A program made the translations under genes and the position numbers. The notes under the pieces are model-generated. The model did not search any database. It was not told the origin of the DNA and was given only the letters and a program-made list of their open reading frames with translations. A stretch of 64,000 nucleotides of DNA from Cryptomeria japonica. Taxonomy: Eukaryota > Streptophyta > Pinopsida > Cupressales > Cupressaceae. The stretch spans positions 310,573,235 through 310,637,234 of the forward strand of contig NC_081405.1 of NCBI RefSeq assembly GCF_030272615.1. Direction: 5' to 3'. Below, piece by piece: positions 22,787 to 34,909 of this stretch; position 1 is the stretch's first letter, and every line of letters starts with the position of its first letter.

Positions 22787-24634
22787 ATGGGTTCTTCTAA
22801 GTTTCCTCTCTTAACTCCACATAATTATGCTACTTGGAAAATTGATGCATGGAGTAAACTTATGGAAAAAGGACTCACTCATTACATTGATGGAACTATT
22901 GTTTCTCCAGCTGATCCTAAGGCTGATCTAGTTGGTCACTTAGATTGGCTCACTAAAAATATCATGGCAATTGGTACCTTAAGAAAGTATGTATCAAAGG
23001 ATCTCATTTTTCATATTGAGAAATGTACTCTAATCAAGGATGCTTGGCAAAAGTTTCAAGACTTGTATGGTCAAGTTGATGAGATTAGGGGATATCAAAT
23101 TGATAGTGATCTCACCATGTTAGATCCCAAGAACTTTGATACTATACAAGATTATGTCACTAAGGCAAATGAGTTGAGGGCACAACTCAAAGATTGCGGC
23201 ATTGATAAGAAGGATACTCAATTGATATTCAACTTGATAGGCAAGCTTCCACAAGAATATGTAGCATTTGTTTCTAGTTTCCAAACCCATAGGATGACAA
23301 TGGGTTCAAGCTACACAATGCCTACATTTGATGCTTTCAATGAAATGGTGATGATGGAACAAACTAAGTTGATAAGCATGGGCATTCTTAAGGCTTCTAA
23401 GTCTCAAGCATTAGTGGAAAATCAAGGGAACAAAGGAAATCAAGGAAAGGACAACTCACACAAGAAAAAATGGCAATCAAAGCCTAAGGAAAAAGCACCA
23501 TCTTCTCCAAAACAAGGAGATTCATCCTCTTCCAAGAGAGATAATTCACCAAAGAGAGAGAGACCTACTTGTGCTTATTGTAAAAAGATTGGTCATGAGG
23601 AGCATCGTTGCCATTCTAAGAAGATTGATGAGCTTACACATATCATCAAAAAGCATAATATTGATTTGCCTAAAGTCTACAAGAAGGATGATTCATCAAC
23701 TTCCACTTCCTCACATTCAAAAGGAAAAGGGCAAGCATTCATGGCTTCTACAAGTGGGAAGACTCACTCTTTTGGAACAAGAAAAGGAAAAGCTATATGT
23801 GCTACTATCAGTCATGATTCAGAGAGATGGCTTCTAGATTCAGGGGCTTCTCATCATATGGCATCTTTGCAGTCCATGTTCTCTACATTTGAGCCTTGCA
23901 CCATGCCACAGATTTTGATGGGCAATCATACATACATGGATGTGATTGGGAAAGGATCTATTGACATTGGGGATAACTCCTTCAATGATGTGTTGTGTGT
24001 ACCCCACTTGACAAACAATCTCCTTTCTATCTATCAAATCACACATGGTGCAACTAAGAGAGTTGTGGAGTTCACACCTGACTCAGTTTTCATTAGAGAC
24101 ATGGAGACTAGAGCTATCATTGCGACTGGGGTGGTCGATCATGCATCTCGGTTATACTCCTTTTCAGCTTTTGTTGATGATGATGATTTCACATTTGATG
24201 ATTCTACACATTATGATCACACTTATTGTGATGGTTCAGATTTTGAGGAGAACTTTGGACACTTGAACATGGGGATTCTCACATGTGACCCCATTCTTGA
24301 GTCTTGTATTTCATCTCCTCATATTGATATCACATCACCTATTGTACCTGATTATGTGGATAGTGCGACAGTTTTTCCTTCATGTGATTCAGTGCAGCAG
24401 GATATTTATTGTCTTCCAGCTTTAGATTCATGGGATGATTACTTGACAGACATTGCAGGTTTGTTTGTGGAATCCTACATTGCAGATTTGGGAGACATCA
24501 TTGATGACATTCATCTTCTCTTTGATGAAGGTGATCCTTCTTCGATTGTTGCGAGGGCACAGTTTGACCCTCTTGTTCATTCTCTACATGATCACTCTTT
24601 TGAGGTTGACATGATTTCGGATACTTATGTATAG
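22787..24634 (+). CDS. Copia Gag-protease polyprotein
   Basis: ATG 22787 follows a GCTGCT context; 615 codons to TAG 24632. The N-terminal part (1-~220) is the Gag/UBN2-like domain, with an NYATWKIDAWSKLME start and an LNxIG-like NLIGKLPQEY segment. A Lys/Ser-rich linker leads to a CCHC zinc knuckle at residues 262-275 (CAYCKKIGHEEHRC). The aspartic protease active site is LLDSGASHHM (Asp351). After about residue 470 the protein becomes strongly Asp-rich and unlike integrase. The frame continues after the amber codon to 25063. Gag forms cytoplasmic particles and the protease would process it. The intact frame suggests recent activity or selection. Confidence 0.9.
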   Translation: MGSSKFPLLTPHNYATWKIDAWSKLMEKGLTHYIDGTIVSPADPKADLVGHLDWLTKNIMAIGTLRKYVSKDLIFHIEKCTLIKDAWQKFQDLYGQVDEIRGYQIDSDLTMLDPKNFDTIQDYVTKANELRAQLKDCGIDKKDTQLIFNLIGKLPQEYVAFVSSFQTHRMTMGSSYTMPTFDAFNEMVMMEQTKLISMGILKASKSQALVENQGNKGNQGKDNSHKKKWQSKPKEKAPSSPKQGDSSSSKRDNSPKRERPTCAYCKKIGHEEHRCHSKKIDELTHIIKKHNIDLPKVYKKDDSSTSTSSHSKGKGQAFMASTSGKTHSFGTRKGKAICATISHDSERWLLDSGASHHMASLQSMFSTFEPCTMPQILMGNHTYMDVIGKGSIDIGDNSFNDVLCVPHLTNNLLSIYQITHGATKRVVEFTPDSVFIRDMETRAIIATGVVDHASRLYSFSAFVDDDDFTFDDSTHYDHTYCDGSDFEENFGHLNMGILTCDPILESCISSPHIDITSPIVPDYVDSATVFPSCDSVQQDIYCLPALDSWDDYLTDIAGLFVESYIADLGDIIDDIHLLFDEGDPSSIVARAQFDPLVHSLHDHSFEVDMISDTYV

Positions 24635-25063
24635 CAGTTGGAGGAGGTCTCTTTATGTTTTGAGGAGACATGTGAGTCTTTGGGACATGTTCTACATCCA
24701 TCTCCACTAGATCTTGGAGTGCCTTTTTCAGCAGTGTGGCACAGTTTACCACCTTTGGAGGGGGTATCTTCCAGCATCGACATGGGGACACTTGAGCAGT
24801 TTTCAGAGATTCCTTTCATCATGAGTTTTCTTCATACATCTTCCCTTCATGATTGGGGAGACTTCATGGATACACCTTTGGTTTTGTTTCTTCCTAAGGG
24901 GAGGAATGTTGTTCGACATTCATGGAGCAGTTTCTTCATACATCGAGCTTCTATCATTGGTGCAGATTCCACATTGAGGGGGGGCTTACTAGCTTCTCTT
25001 CTTCTCTCATATGGGGGGGACTTTTTCCTCACATGGGATTTTGTTCCTCACATTCTTCTATGA
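24635..25063 (+). other. In-frame continuation of gag-protease after an amber codon
   Basis: The same frame stays open for 142 further codons after TAG 24632 (next codons CAG TTG), ending at TGA 25061. The peptide has Trp, Phe and Ser-rich stretches and no known domain. It is either a C-terminal part lost through one nonsense mutation or a readthrough extension. The context resembles, but does not equal, the UAG-CAR-YYA readthrough signal. Confidence 0.45.
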
Positions 25064-25269
25064 GAGTTCTCTTGTATAGCTTTCATCTCTCTTTTGGGGG
25101 AGGGTTTTTTCCCATTGGGTTTTTCTCTCTTTCCCCACTTTGTGAGGGATTTCATTGCATTGATTTTCATGCATTTGCATTTGTACATGGGTACCTAACA
25201 TGGCCTCATAGCCAGGACCCATCTTGCATTGCTTAGTTGCATTGTAGACTTAAGTGCATTCCCCTAAGT

Positions 25270-25285
25270 TGCAATTAAGGGGGGG
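25270..25285 (+). promoter_or_regulatory. Polypurine tract of the Copia element
   Basis: GCAATTAAGGGGGGG, a purine-rich run ending at the TG of the 3' LTR. Confidence 0.8.
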
Positions 25286-25763
25286 TGTTGGTGTAAATAA
25301 TTATTCATCTTGGATATTATTACACTTTACTTAAGTTTACTTAGGATAATGCATTTCATAGTAGTGTGGGTATGAGACACTTGGGTGTTTGTGCCACATT
25401 GGGATAGTGTGTGTAGGAGAAATTTCACCTTTTATGGTGTTGATTGTGTTGTTACACTCCACTCTTGTTGTTACACTCCACATTCAGTGGGTGATCCACC
25501 TCATGTGGACTATTATATTATTTCTCCTACCTACCCACACCTATTTCCTACCTACCCTTGTTTGTTATTGAGCCACATGTCATGTTTGTGTGCTCACATA
25601 TCCCTAGCCTTGCCTATATAAGTAGACTCATCTACATTGTATGTAACTATGTAATTTGATTATTGATCATTTTCTATTGATGAGAATACAGTTTATTCTT
25701 GTCCTATATCGTGTCTCTATTTTGTACATTTCATTGAGCTCTTCATCTCGGCAAAATCTCACA
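25286..25763 (+). repeat. 3' LTR of the Copia element
   Basis: 478 bp, TGTTGG...CTCACA, followed by the target duplicate ATAGG at 25764-25768. Confidence 0.93.
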
Positions 25764-25768
25764 ATAGG

Positions 25769-26295
25769 CAAATACAGGCTGAGGACCCAACACTCCAGAT
25801 TCATTCTTATCGCATCACAAGCCTAAAATACTAGTCGCCAACTTTGCACTGGGGCCAAAAATGGCAATAAAGCTATCCGACAATATTTTAGGGTTTTAAC
25901 AGCGATTATAATCATAGAATACTACAAAACGTGGGACTGGGAGTAGAAGAGCAATAACAACATACATGCAATTGACAAGAAAAATGTTGATCTCGTTTAT
26001 ATGGAATTGACATCTTTGTCCTTTGCAATTCTCAACGCTTATTTATATGGAGGGAAGGCTCTTGGTATATGCACCTTAAAACTACTTACCTTTGCTTTAT
26101 TTCGAAACAAGGTTTTTATTCTATCATTTTTTCTTCGATTGTTTTAATCCATCGCCTGCAACTAGTCGGTTTACATTTTGTTTTCAACAAGTTTTTAGCA
26201 TAGAGACTATGTGTTCATCTCACGAAATTGCATGAAATTGTGGAAATAGATTCAGACCAAATCAAGTGTAACGTTTGGTTCTGATCTCTGCAGGA
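25769..26295 (+). promoter_or_regulatory. Upstream region of BURP1
   Basis: Nearly identical to 36370-36897 and 45346-45873. TATA-like ATTTATATGG lies at 26041-26050. A splice-acceptor-like TCTGCAG directly before GAATG (26287-26293) leaves room for an intron in the 5' untranslated region. Confidence 0.55.
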
Positions 26296-27863
26296 ATGAC
26301 TTACAAAATGCCAGTTTTCCCTACGTTGATTGTTCTCCTGGTATGTATTTTGTAATCATATAATAAATACTATTGTCTTTTTACTAGACGAAAAATAACT
26401 TGCCAATAACACTCTCGTGTTTATGTTGTTTTCGGTAGTGTGTGCTTGTCAGCAAGGCCGCCAATTTGGAGGATGAAAGGGTTTGTCCAGCACTAGATTA
26501 CTGGAACCTGAAGTTGCCCAACACATCTGTTCCCAATGCTCTACGCCAAGCCATTTGTCCTCACACCATAGCAGATCATCAGCTTGAAGATGTTAAGGCT
26601 GGAGATGTATCCATATCTAGTCAGAAGTATATTGTACCCGGAGGAGGAGATATAACCATATATGGTCATAAGTACATTACACCTCAAGTAGGAGATGTAT
26701 CCATTTCTAGTCATAAGTATATTCCACCATCCATCTCTAGTCATAATTATATTCCACTTCGAGGAGGAGATATAACCATATATGGTCATAAGTAAATTAC
26801 ACCTCAAGTACGAGACGTATCCATTTCTAGTCATAAGTATATTCTACCTCAAGTAAGAGATCTATCCATTTGAAGTCATAATTATATTCCACTTCGAGGA
26901 GGAGATATAACTATATATGGTCATAAGTACATTACACCTCAAGTAAGAGATGTCTCAATCTCTAGTAATAAGTATATTCCACCTCAAGTAGGAGATGTAT
27001 CCATCTCTAGTCATAAGTACAATCAAGCAATAGAAAAGAACCCATTGCACCAAAGAGGAGATATGACCCTATATAATCGTAAGTTTATCTTTAATAGGGA
27101 CTCATCACCCCAAGGAGACATAATCCTAGCTAAGGATCCAAATCAAGCAAATGTTGAGTACCATGGGCAATTATTGGCGGTCGATCCTTTATTGTCAATT
27201 TTCTTCTTTGAGAAAGATTTACATATTGGAACCAATATGATGGTGCATCTAGAGGTCTTAAAAGCCCAAGATTTAGTAGGTTTCCTTCCACGTAGCATGG
27301 CAAATAAAATCCCATTCTCACTAGAGAAGCTACTTGTAGCTCAAGATATGCTCAACATACCTCAAGGTTCCCGCATGAGTATTATCATGGAAGAGACTTT
27401 GAAAAAATGTGAAAGTCCAGTTATCAGTGGCGAAACAAGATTTTGTGCAACCTCAATGGAATCTATGATAGACTATAGTACTGCAAAACTTGGAAGTAAT
27501 GATTTGAATGTATTGGTTACAAATCTTCCCATCAATTTCAATTCTGAAAATCATCAATACTCTGTCACCGCTTTGTTTGCTGAAACCAATTCTAGTTCCA
27601 AGCATGTTATTTGCCACAACTTAATGTATCCATATGGTATATACATGTGTCATGAGGCTAAAGGAACCGAGATCTTTGAAATATCTCTCAGTGGCCCAAG
27701 GACATATGGAAGCTCTATACCAGTGAAGGCAATATGTCATGCAGACACTAGTGGTTGGAATCCAGAGCATGCAGCCTTCGTGGCATTGAACGTGAAACCA
27801 GGCGAGGAAGGAATCTGCCATTTCATGCTTGAAGGAACTATTGCATGGCTACTTGCCAACTGA
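26296..27863 (+). pseudogene. BURP1: BURP-domain protein gene, two nonsense mutations
   Basis: It has the same two-exon structure as its sisters: exon 1 26296-26340, intron 26341-26438 (GTATGT...GGTAG), exon 2 26439-27863. The exon-2 frame is broken by TAA at 26793 (TAC, Tyr, in the sisters) and by TGA at 26871, both inside the 15-residue repeat array. An 18-bp deletion removes six residues of repeats 3-4. The BURP domain beyond is fully open, with FF and the four CH pairs in correct spacing. The absence of frameshifts suggests recent loss. The longest product from the normal start would stop after the signal peptide and about four repeats. Confidence 0.88.
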
Positions 27864-28900
27864 TTAGGAGCTTATATTTTAAGTACATGTGGTTTGTTTA
27901 TCTATACCTCCTATTTAATCCTTGAATCAGTTTGTATGAAAATGTGTTGTGTTTCTAAATATGCACTTCTTTTTCTCTCTATAAAGGTGAACTCCATCTA
28001 GAAGGGCTTACCTTATGGCTACTCAGGTGGAGAGAGTGTTCAAACCAAAATGGACACGTTTTGGTTGTTCACTTTCAGCGCCTCTTTACTCATATTTCTA
28101 TGTTGTATTTTATGCTACTACACTATATATAGATATTCTATGTTTTCTTTTTTAATAACTCAAGTAGTAGATATTTCGTATAATCATAGTTTTTTCCTTT
28201 GTTTTCCATGTATTTATTTGTTATTATCAATCATAAAATCTAAAAACTAACTTTTTATATGCAATGTTGATATTAATTACAAGATAAATCTCATGTAATT
28301 TGACATTTGTTTTTCAAATGTGAAAAAACATATTTATACAACTTATTATTTTTATTCTTTATATAGACAAATCTAATATTTCACACTAAATATTTAATTA
28401 GTATGTTTATTTAGTTGACAAAAATATGTATTAAATACATTTCATGATTTAAATTAAAAAAATATTTTTTTACTTTCAATAATTGAAAAAGAATTTAAAT
28501 TTTGTTTCGAAATTTTTAATTGAATCAAAAGGAATGACATTATTTTTGTATCATTAAAATTTGATTGGTGATTTTAATAAAATTTATACTAATTATCAAT
28601 ATGTAATTGGCTAGTAAGTTGTTATATATTGTTTGTAATTTTTTTAATAACTTTGAATATTATATTAAATTTAATATATCATATATAAATAAATTTTGTT
28701 CAAGTAATATAGATATGTTTAAGATAATTGTCCTATAATCATAGTTACTTTTATAATTAATTTAAAAATAAAAGAAACTATTAAATTAAGACATAAAAGA
28801 TCACTTAACCTATGTTTAACTAAAAAATAACTTGTTGTAGATTTGAATTATGAGATAAATAAAAAATCCAGAAAAGATTTATTTTTTGGATTAAATATAA
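27864..28900. other. 3' spacer of BURP1
   Basis: AT-rich; no gene. It matches 38496-39532 almost base for base. It matches 47472-48228 plus 50415-50690 with more differences. The untranslated end of the BURP transcript is probably in the first few hundred bases, but I see no clear poly(A) signal. Confidence 0.65.
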
Positions 28901-29046
28901 AGTATCAAAATTAAATCTTCGTCGCATTAGTTCATGAGTCTGATCAGCAGGGGACGAATCAAGACTTACAAAATACATCATACCCACTTACTTATAAAAT
29001 ATAGGAGTTAGGTAGAAAAAAAACAATAAAGAACTACACCCCATAG

Positions 29047-32000
29047 TCAATCAAATGATCTGTTCGTATCTGCTAAACTGTTGTTTCCAGCTAGGGGAAC
29101 CCATGCAGTCCATCCATGGTCCCCTTCCATCCAAACTTCAATAAGACCATTAATAATTTGTTCTACATGAGGGTGTGCATTCTGGGTACGAATTCGTTCT
29201 TCTTCTCCATGAACAACATCCATCCTAGCTTGTCTTTGTTCCCGTTGGTGCATGAACCTCAATAGGGCCTGTTCAAACATGGTATTGTTGCTACCAACCC
29301 GGTCCCATGTACAACCATTAGATAATTCCTTCAAATAAATAATTGTACAATCATCCTTGATCCATTGATCAAATGTTCCTTCATCTAACCTGAGGACTAT
29401 GGTAACCTCTAGGGAAACTAAGTGAAAAATGAGTCTCCTCAGTGACTCAATAAGGTTCCTAGATTTACCAGTAAAGACATCATCATTGCGAAATTTCCAT
29501 ATCAGCCATAAAATATCTAGAGAAAGACAAGACCAAAAGAGACTAGCCAACTTCTTGCAACCTTTAATGAATCCAAGGCAAGCATCCAAGAAAGAAACAG
29601 AGCTATCACCAAATTTTATACCAAAAATTTTCCACACTTCCTTAGCAAAGTGAGAGTCAAAGAAAACATGTTTTACAGTCTCAGGGAGGTGACATATTTT
29701 ACAAATGAAGAAGTTTCTCTCAAAGTCTTTCAAGGGCAGTTTATGAAGGATCGGCTGCCAGCTAAAGAAGTTTTTTTTGGTTCTGAGGTACCTACCCTGA
29801 ATCTCATGAAATAATTACTCTAGCATTACGGGGGCCAGACAAGGTTCCAAGAGGAGTTAAGGTAATCAAAGATGCAGTCAATATTTAAAAGGGAATCATA
29901 GATAGTTTTGGCCTTGAGGAGGGGTAGAGGCGTGCCATCTGACCAACAAAGGACAACGAGGGGAGATTGAGAGGGGCAATAGGGGTGTTGGGATAGGATA
30001 GGGGAGAGGGCATCTCTAAGGAGTTTAAAGGTTCTAGATTGAGAGTGAGGAATACCAAATTTGATGGAGAGCTCCTTCCAAGAGAGAAAACCTCCATTCT
30101 GCATAATATCATCCAATACCCTGATGTCTTGGTTATGCCAATTAAGGGCAGAGAAGCCTTGCAATATATAAAAAGGTTTACCATTATGCTTAAAATTCCA
30201 CTAGATGGATTTATCCCATGTGATAGAATCTAAATTAGCAGACAGTCTAATAAACTTCCTTATAGCTTCCCAAGCTTTTCATAGTTACTTGAATACGTCA
30301 AATCCAGATGGAGCCACCTGAAAATCACTTACCAACAAGTCACCTAAAGGAATATTCTTCCATTTTTTGGCTCTCTTTGGAGCTGATTGGGAAATATTGT
30401 CTAATAAGAACTTTCCAAGGATCATTGTCATCCATGGTCCTAAAAAACCCATTTAGATGCTAGAGAAATACCTTGCAACCTCAGATCTTTGAGACCCATA
30501 CCGCCCTTTTGTTTCTTGATAATACACCATTCCCATTTAACAACGTGCTGCTTCCTACTACCTTTCCCATCAGACCAAAGAAAATTTCTGATTTGTTCCT
30601 AGATATAGTTAAATTGGTAGTTGCAAAAGTGTCAGGCTAAGGAATACTAGATGTTATATGAAGACATAATCTTTTGGCATACCTGGAATCTTCCTACCAA
30701 AGACAAAAAATTTATGTTCCATTTAGATAACTTCTTATCAATCTTTTTTCTAATCCACTCCCACATTTCTTTCAAATTAGGGACAATGGAGAAGGGAATG
30801 CTAAGGTACTTCACAATTTGATTTGAACCTTCCCATTTGAGAGGGAATTTACAAAGACATCTCGGTGGAGCTTCCTCCCATCCTAGGAAACAGTATTTAT
30901 GTAATGTTATTTTGCTTCTAGAAGCATGGCAGAATATATCTAGGATCTCCAACACGGCCGATAGATTACCTTCTTCCATTTTCATTAAAATTGTTGTGTC
31001 ATCAGCAAATTGATTGTTTCTTACTTCATCCCCATTAGGGAGACTGATACCTTTCACCTTGGGAGAAACTTCGTTGTTATTCAAAAGGTAGGAAAGAGCA
31101 TCAGTAGCAAGAACATAGAGAGCAGGTGCCAGGGGATACCCCTATCTGATAGACCTAGACAGTAGGAAGCTTTCAGATCTTAATCAATTAACTTCAACCA
31201 TGGAATTAGCATCAGAAAGAAGAGTCTTGATAATATTACAGAATGAACCAAGAAAACCTAAAGATTTAAGCATTTGGAGGATAAAATCCCACTCTATCCT
31301 ATCATAGGATTTTTCAAAGTCGATGAGTTGCATGGAACGTTGTTGCCTAGAGTGTTTGGACCAACTTGAAGCTTCCCAACAAGTTACCAAATTTTTTAGG
31401 ATATACCTTCCTTTAATAAAACTAGTCTGAGTTGGACAAATAATCCTAGGAAGAATGCTTTCCAATCTCAGAGCAATCACTTTTGCCAAGATCTTATAAG
31501 AAACATTTGGAAGGGTTATCGTTCTCTAATTTTCTATTAAGGCCCTGTCTCCATCTTTCAGAAGAAGTTTAATGAGCCCTTTATTTATCTTCTTCCCCAG
31601 AGTACCAGAGCCAATGGCTTCCTCATATAAAAGAAGAAGATCATCAGCTACCCAGTCAATGTTCTTTTTGTAGAAGTCAACTGGGAAACCATCTAGACTA
31701 GGCAATTCGTCATTATTTAAAGAGGTGATGGAAATATTTATTTCCTCCTTAGTAATAGCTTTTCCCAATAACTCTTGATCCCCATTTGAATGTTTCTTAA
31801 GAACAACCATATTATTGATATTCCTAGCCCTAGATTGTTGTTCCCCCAATGTTCTGAGGTGAAAAGATTCTTATAAAACTATGCAAAGGAATTAAAGATA
31901 GCTTGGGGATATGAGATGTTCATATTATCCTCCTAGATATTGTAAAATTCTATCCTTGGCCTCTTTTATTTTCAACATGTCGAAAGAGTATTTGGAAGCT

Positions 32001-33135
32001 TTGTCCCCTGCATCTATCCAATTCAACTTGGCCTTGGTTCTCCATCCCTTAATTTTGGCATTTTGAATCTTTCTAAGCATGGATTTAGTACTTGACATTT
32101 TATTAACAAGACCCTCATTACTGGGGTTATTCTAAAGATTAAGCTCATCATTGCATAAAGTACTATGCCACAAGAGTTCATTCCTCCTCACATCCTTAGC
32201 TATTTTTTTACCAACTATTTGGCACAGGACTCTCCAGGAGCAGATCTTCTGGCTCCATTTATGTCAGTATGAATAATGTATTTTATTGTTCTTGTTAAAC
32301 ATTCTGATAATCCTCATCCTCCAATGGGTTGACATTCAACAAGAAAGAGTTATTCCTCTCATATATATTAGAGGACATATCCAAGAATCCCAAAGAGATC
32401 TGGATAGGGTGATGATCATAAAGGGTATATGAAACCACATTGTATTTATCCCCTTTATTGTCTTTTAGAATTGTGAACACATCTTTGTTGTAGTAAAATT
32501 TGTCCAATCTACAATAGACTCTCCTACTAGGTTGCTAGTAGTTACACCATGTATACCAAATATCCTTATGTTCTTCCTTTCTACCCACAATAGGATCGAA
32601 TAAATTTAGTTTATAAATCATTAGGTCCAAGAATAGCCTCTCCAGCCCTTTCCACTCAAACCGAGAGCCACCCAGCTTATTCCGAGCACATTCAACCATA
32701 TTAAAGGCTCCCCCAACAAACCAAGGGATATCCTCAAGAGAGGATATCCAATTCCAAATATTCATCCTCTCCTTGTATTTAGTTGGAGAATAAAGAGAAC
32801 ATACCCCAAACGCCCTATGATCATATTCCGCAAACATTCATAAGGCCCTAGCACACGGTGACTGGCCCCACCTGACAACCTTATTAGTCCAATTGGGTTT
32901 AAGCAAAATAGAAACTCCCCCTTTCCCCTTAGCATCATTAGTGAAGTAGATGGGCATCCCTCCAGATATACTTGAGACCAATCTCTAAAGTAAACCCAAC
33001 TGCCTTTACTTCCTCTAACATTAGACAATCTAACTGATTCTGCAAACTGAGGAATCTTTTAACAATAAATTTCCTATCAGGAGATTCAAGTCCCCTAATA
33101 TTCCATGAGATTTCCTTGAACATCATAATCAACAT
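29047..33135 (-). pseudogene. LINE ORF2, unit 1 (endonuclease, RT, zf-RVT)
   Basis: ATG at 33135 directly follows the ORF1 stop. The endonuclease starts FKEISWNIRGLESPDRK and continues to GGAFNMVE (the GDFN block with Asp changed to Ala). A frameshift at about 32950 breaks it; the unit-2 copy is still open there. Reverse transcriptase shows LPSLDGFPVDFYKK (about 31690), QTSFIKGRYI and LIDFEKSYDRIEWDFI (31430-31270), and the catalytic QFADDTTILM (about 31010). The zf-RVT block ICKICHLPETVKHVFF lies near 29710-29660. The frame ends at 29047 with no RNase H seen. Several stops and shifts make it inactive. Confidence 0.85.
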
Positions 33136-34909
33136 TTAAAGAGAGGTATCCATAAAAGGTGTGAGCCCTTCATCACACTTTGGCCCTACAACATTATCAG
33201 AAGAAAGATTAATCTCAACTAAACCTGAAGAGTGATGCCTACCCCTCTTCTTTCTTGAATCAGATATCTCCTCAGGACCCAGAGAGTCCTTCCTAATATT
33301 ATTTTCTTTATTCACTCTAGGAGATCTCTTCTTCTTAACTTTCTTTGATTTTACATCATAAAATACTTTCTTAGCAATGCCCGATCCCATATCAAAGTTA
33401 AGAGCCTCTGGACAGAAACTTTGAGCGTTAATCTTAGAGAAGCATTGATAAACATCCTTAGACATTACACCTTCCAATCCTCCATTCAGGATAGGGGTAG
33501 AAGGTAAAGATATGAGAGCGCTGTCACTAATAAGGTCACCAAGAGTAAATCTCAGGGTGTTCATATTTAATTGAGGGCCCCCAATTTCTTCATAAGTTTC
33601 AGAGAGAGTTTTAAGAGACTTTAACCACAAAATAGGGCTACAGACTTGATCCTCAACGTTCAAAAAATCTTTATTACAACCCCCAGAAGGATCTGACGAG
33701 CATCCATCTATCCCCAGATCTACACTAATGGCTCTATTAGCAGAAGGAGACCCTTTCTCTTTCCTTGTATCGCTATCCAAAGTGGAGGATAAGTTTGGAC
33801 AAGAGTGAATTTCAACTTTTTGAGAGGTGATAACAAATTCCAACTATTTTCTAGCCTCTGTGACTCTTTTTAACTTTTTCAAGACCAATTATTGAGCATT
33901 TTGAGTTATAGGTCCCTTATTTGCCTCAAAGACACCATTATTACTATCGAAACAAAATTTTGTAGGGGTGCATCTTTAGCTTCTACAAGGGCCTATTAAT
34001 AAAAGCAAATGCTTTCATCAATGGGGGAAGCGGGTGCTTGAGGAGATGGAACAGGAGGTAGAGGAAGAAAGGGAGACTCGGATTCCAGGTGGGAAGGAGA
34101 GGGAGTGGGGTGAGGCGGATTGGGTGGCCCAGATTATCGGGAGTTATGTGAGGCAAGTATCGGGAAATCCTTTTTAATACGACCACCCTCCTACAAATAA
34201 AGCAAACATTAATGTCTCCCAACACCACTAAAGGGAAACAATAGGAAACTTTGTCAACAATAATTTCAAGTTCAGCAGGGATATCACAACCAGGGTTAAA
34301 AGCAATTAGGGATCTTGCATCCATGTGCTGGAGAAAAGCAGAGGAGGAGCCAACCTTCAAAATTTTGCCCATGGTTTGGCAAGCCTAGGGATAGAATTCC
34401 ATAGGAACGGAGGAATATTTTTAATAACTACCCATATAGGGCTAGGGAAGGCCATAATCTCTTTCGCACATGATTTTGGACACCATTTTAAAGCCCTAAA
34501 ATAGGCATTACCAATATTCTAAAATTATTTATCTAAAACTTTACTTTGGCTTACAGGGTCATTGAAAAGCAAAACAAATAAACCTCTTTGTATCATTCTA
34601 CAATATGAGTAATGAAGCCCAAATTTCTTGCTACATACATCCTGCAACCATTTTTTTAAAAACTATCTGGACGGGACCTTGTCTACATCTAAGGCAGCAA
34701 GAAAGATTGTGGACTCCCTAAGCCAGGTAATTTCACCAAAAATAATAACAGACATAGAATCAATAGGCTTAATGATAATCTTGTCGGTAGGAACCTTACC
34801 TTCGAGGTCCATGGACTCGGTTGTAGTATCCTCGGTTTCAACTTTGGCCTCCGTAGGGAAATCAAACTTGTTGCCTTCTAGTGCTTGCCAAAAAGAACGA
34901 TGCCCACTC
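33136..34909 (-). pseudogene. LINE ORF1, unit 1
   Basis: It begins without a start codon at the 5' truncation (RSFWQALEG, 34900-34870). A DUF4283-like region follows: FLKKWLQDVCSKKFGLHYSY, then WVVIKNIPPFLWN, across stops at about 34672 and 34530-34500. A CFICRR half-knuckle lies near 34200; the His and last Cys of the zinc knuckle are gone. The last 235 codons (33843-33136) are open, Ser/Lys-rich and disordered. The TAA at 33136-33138 is directly followed by the ORF2 ATG. The product would bind LINE RNA; this copy cannot. Confidence 0.75.

Larger units (their letters stand above)
20739..25763 (+). mobile_element. Copia-type LTR element with only gag-protease
   Basis: Identical-length LTRs (478 bp: 20739-21216 and 25286-25763) start TGTTGG and end CTCACA. 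The tRNA-Met-type binding site TGGTATCAGAGCC follows, and a G-rich purine tract precedes the 3' LTR. The target duplication is ATAGG (20734-20738, 25764-25768). Units 2 and 3 keep the empty site (around 36369 and 45345). The LTRs differ at roughly a dozen positions, so it is fairly young. Only Gag and aspartic protease are coded; integrase and reverse transcriptase are absent. It must use enzymes of a full-length relative. Confidence 0.93.
28901..34909 (-). mobile_element. ~6.0-kb L1-type LINE in BURP unit 1
   Basis: Minus strand, ORF1 then ORF2. Imperfect target duplicates (AAAAGATTT-TTTT...AAATATAA) lie at 28872-28900 and 34910-34932. Unit 3 shows the single, uninterrupted site near 50665-50710. 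The 5' end starts inside ORF1, so the copy is 5'-truncated. Unit 2 carries a near-identical but internally deleted copy at the same place, which shows that the insertion predates that duplication. Confidence 0.85.
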
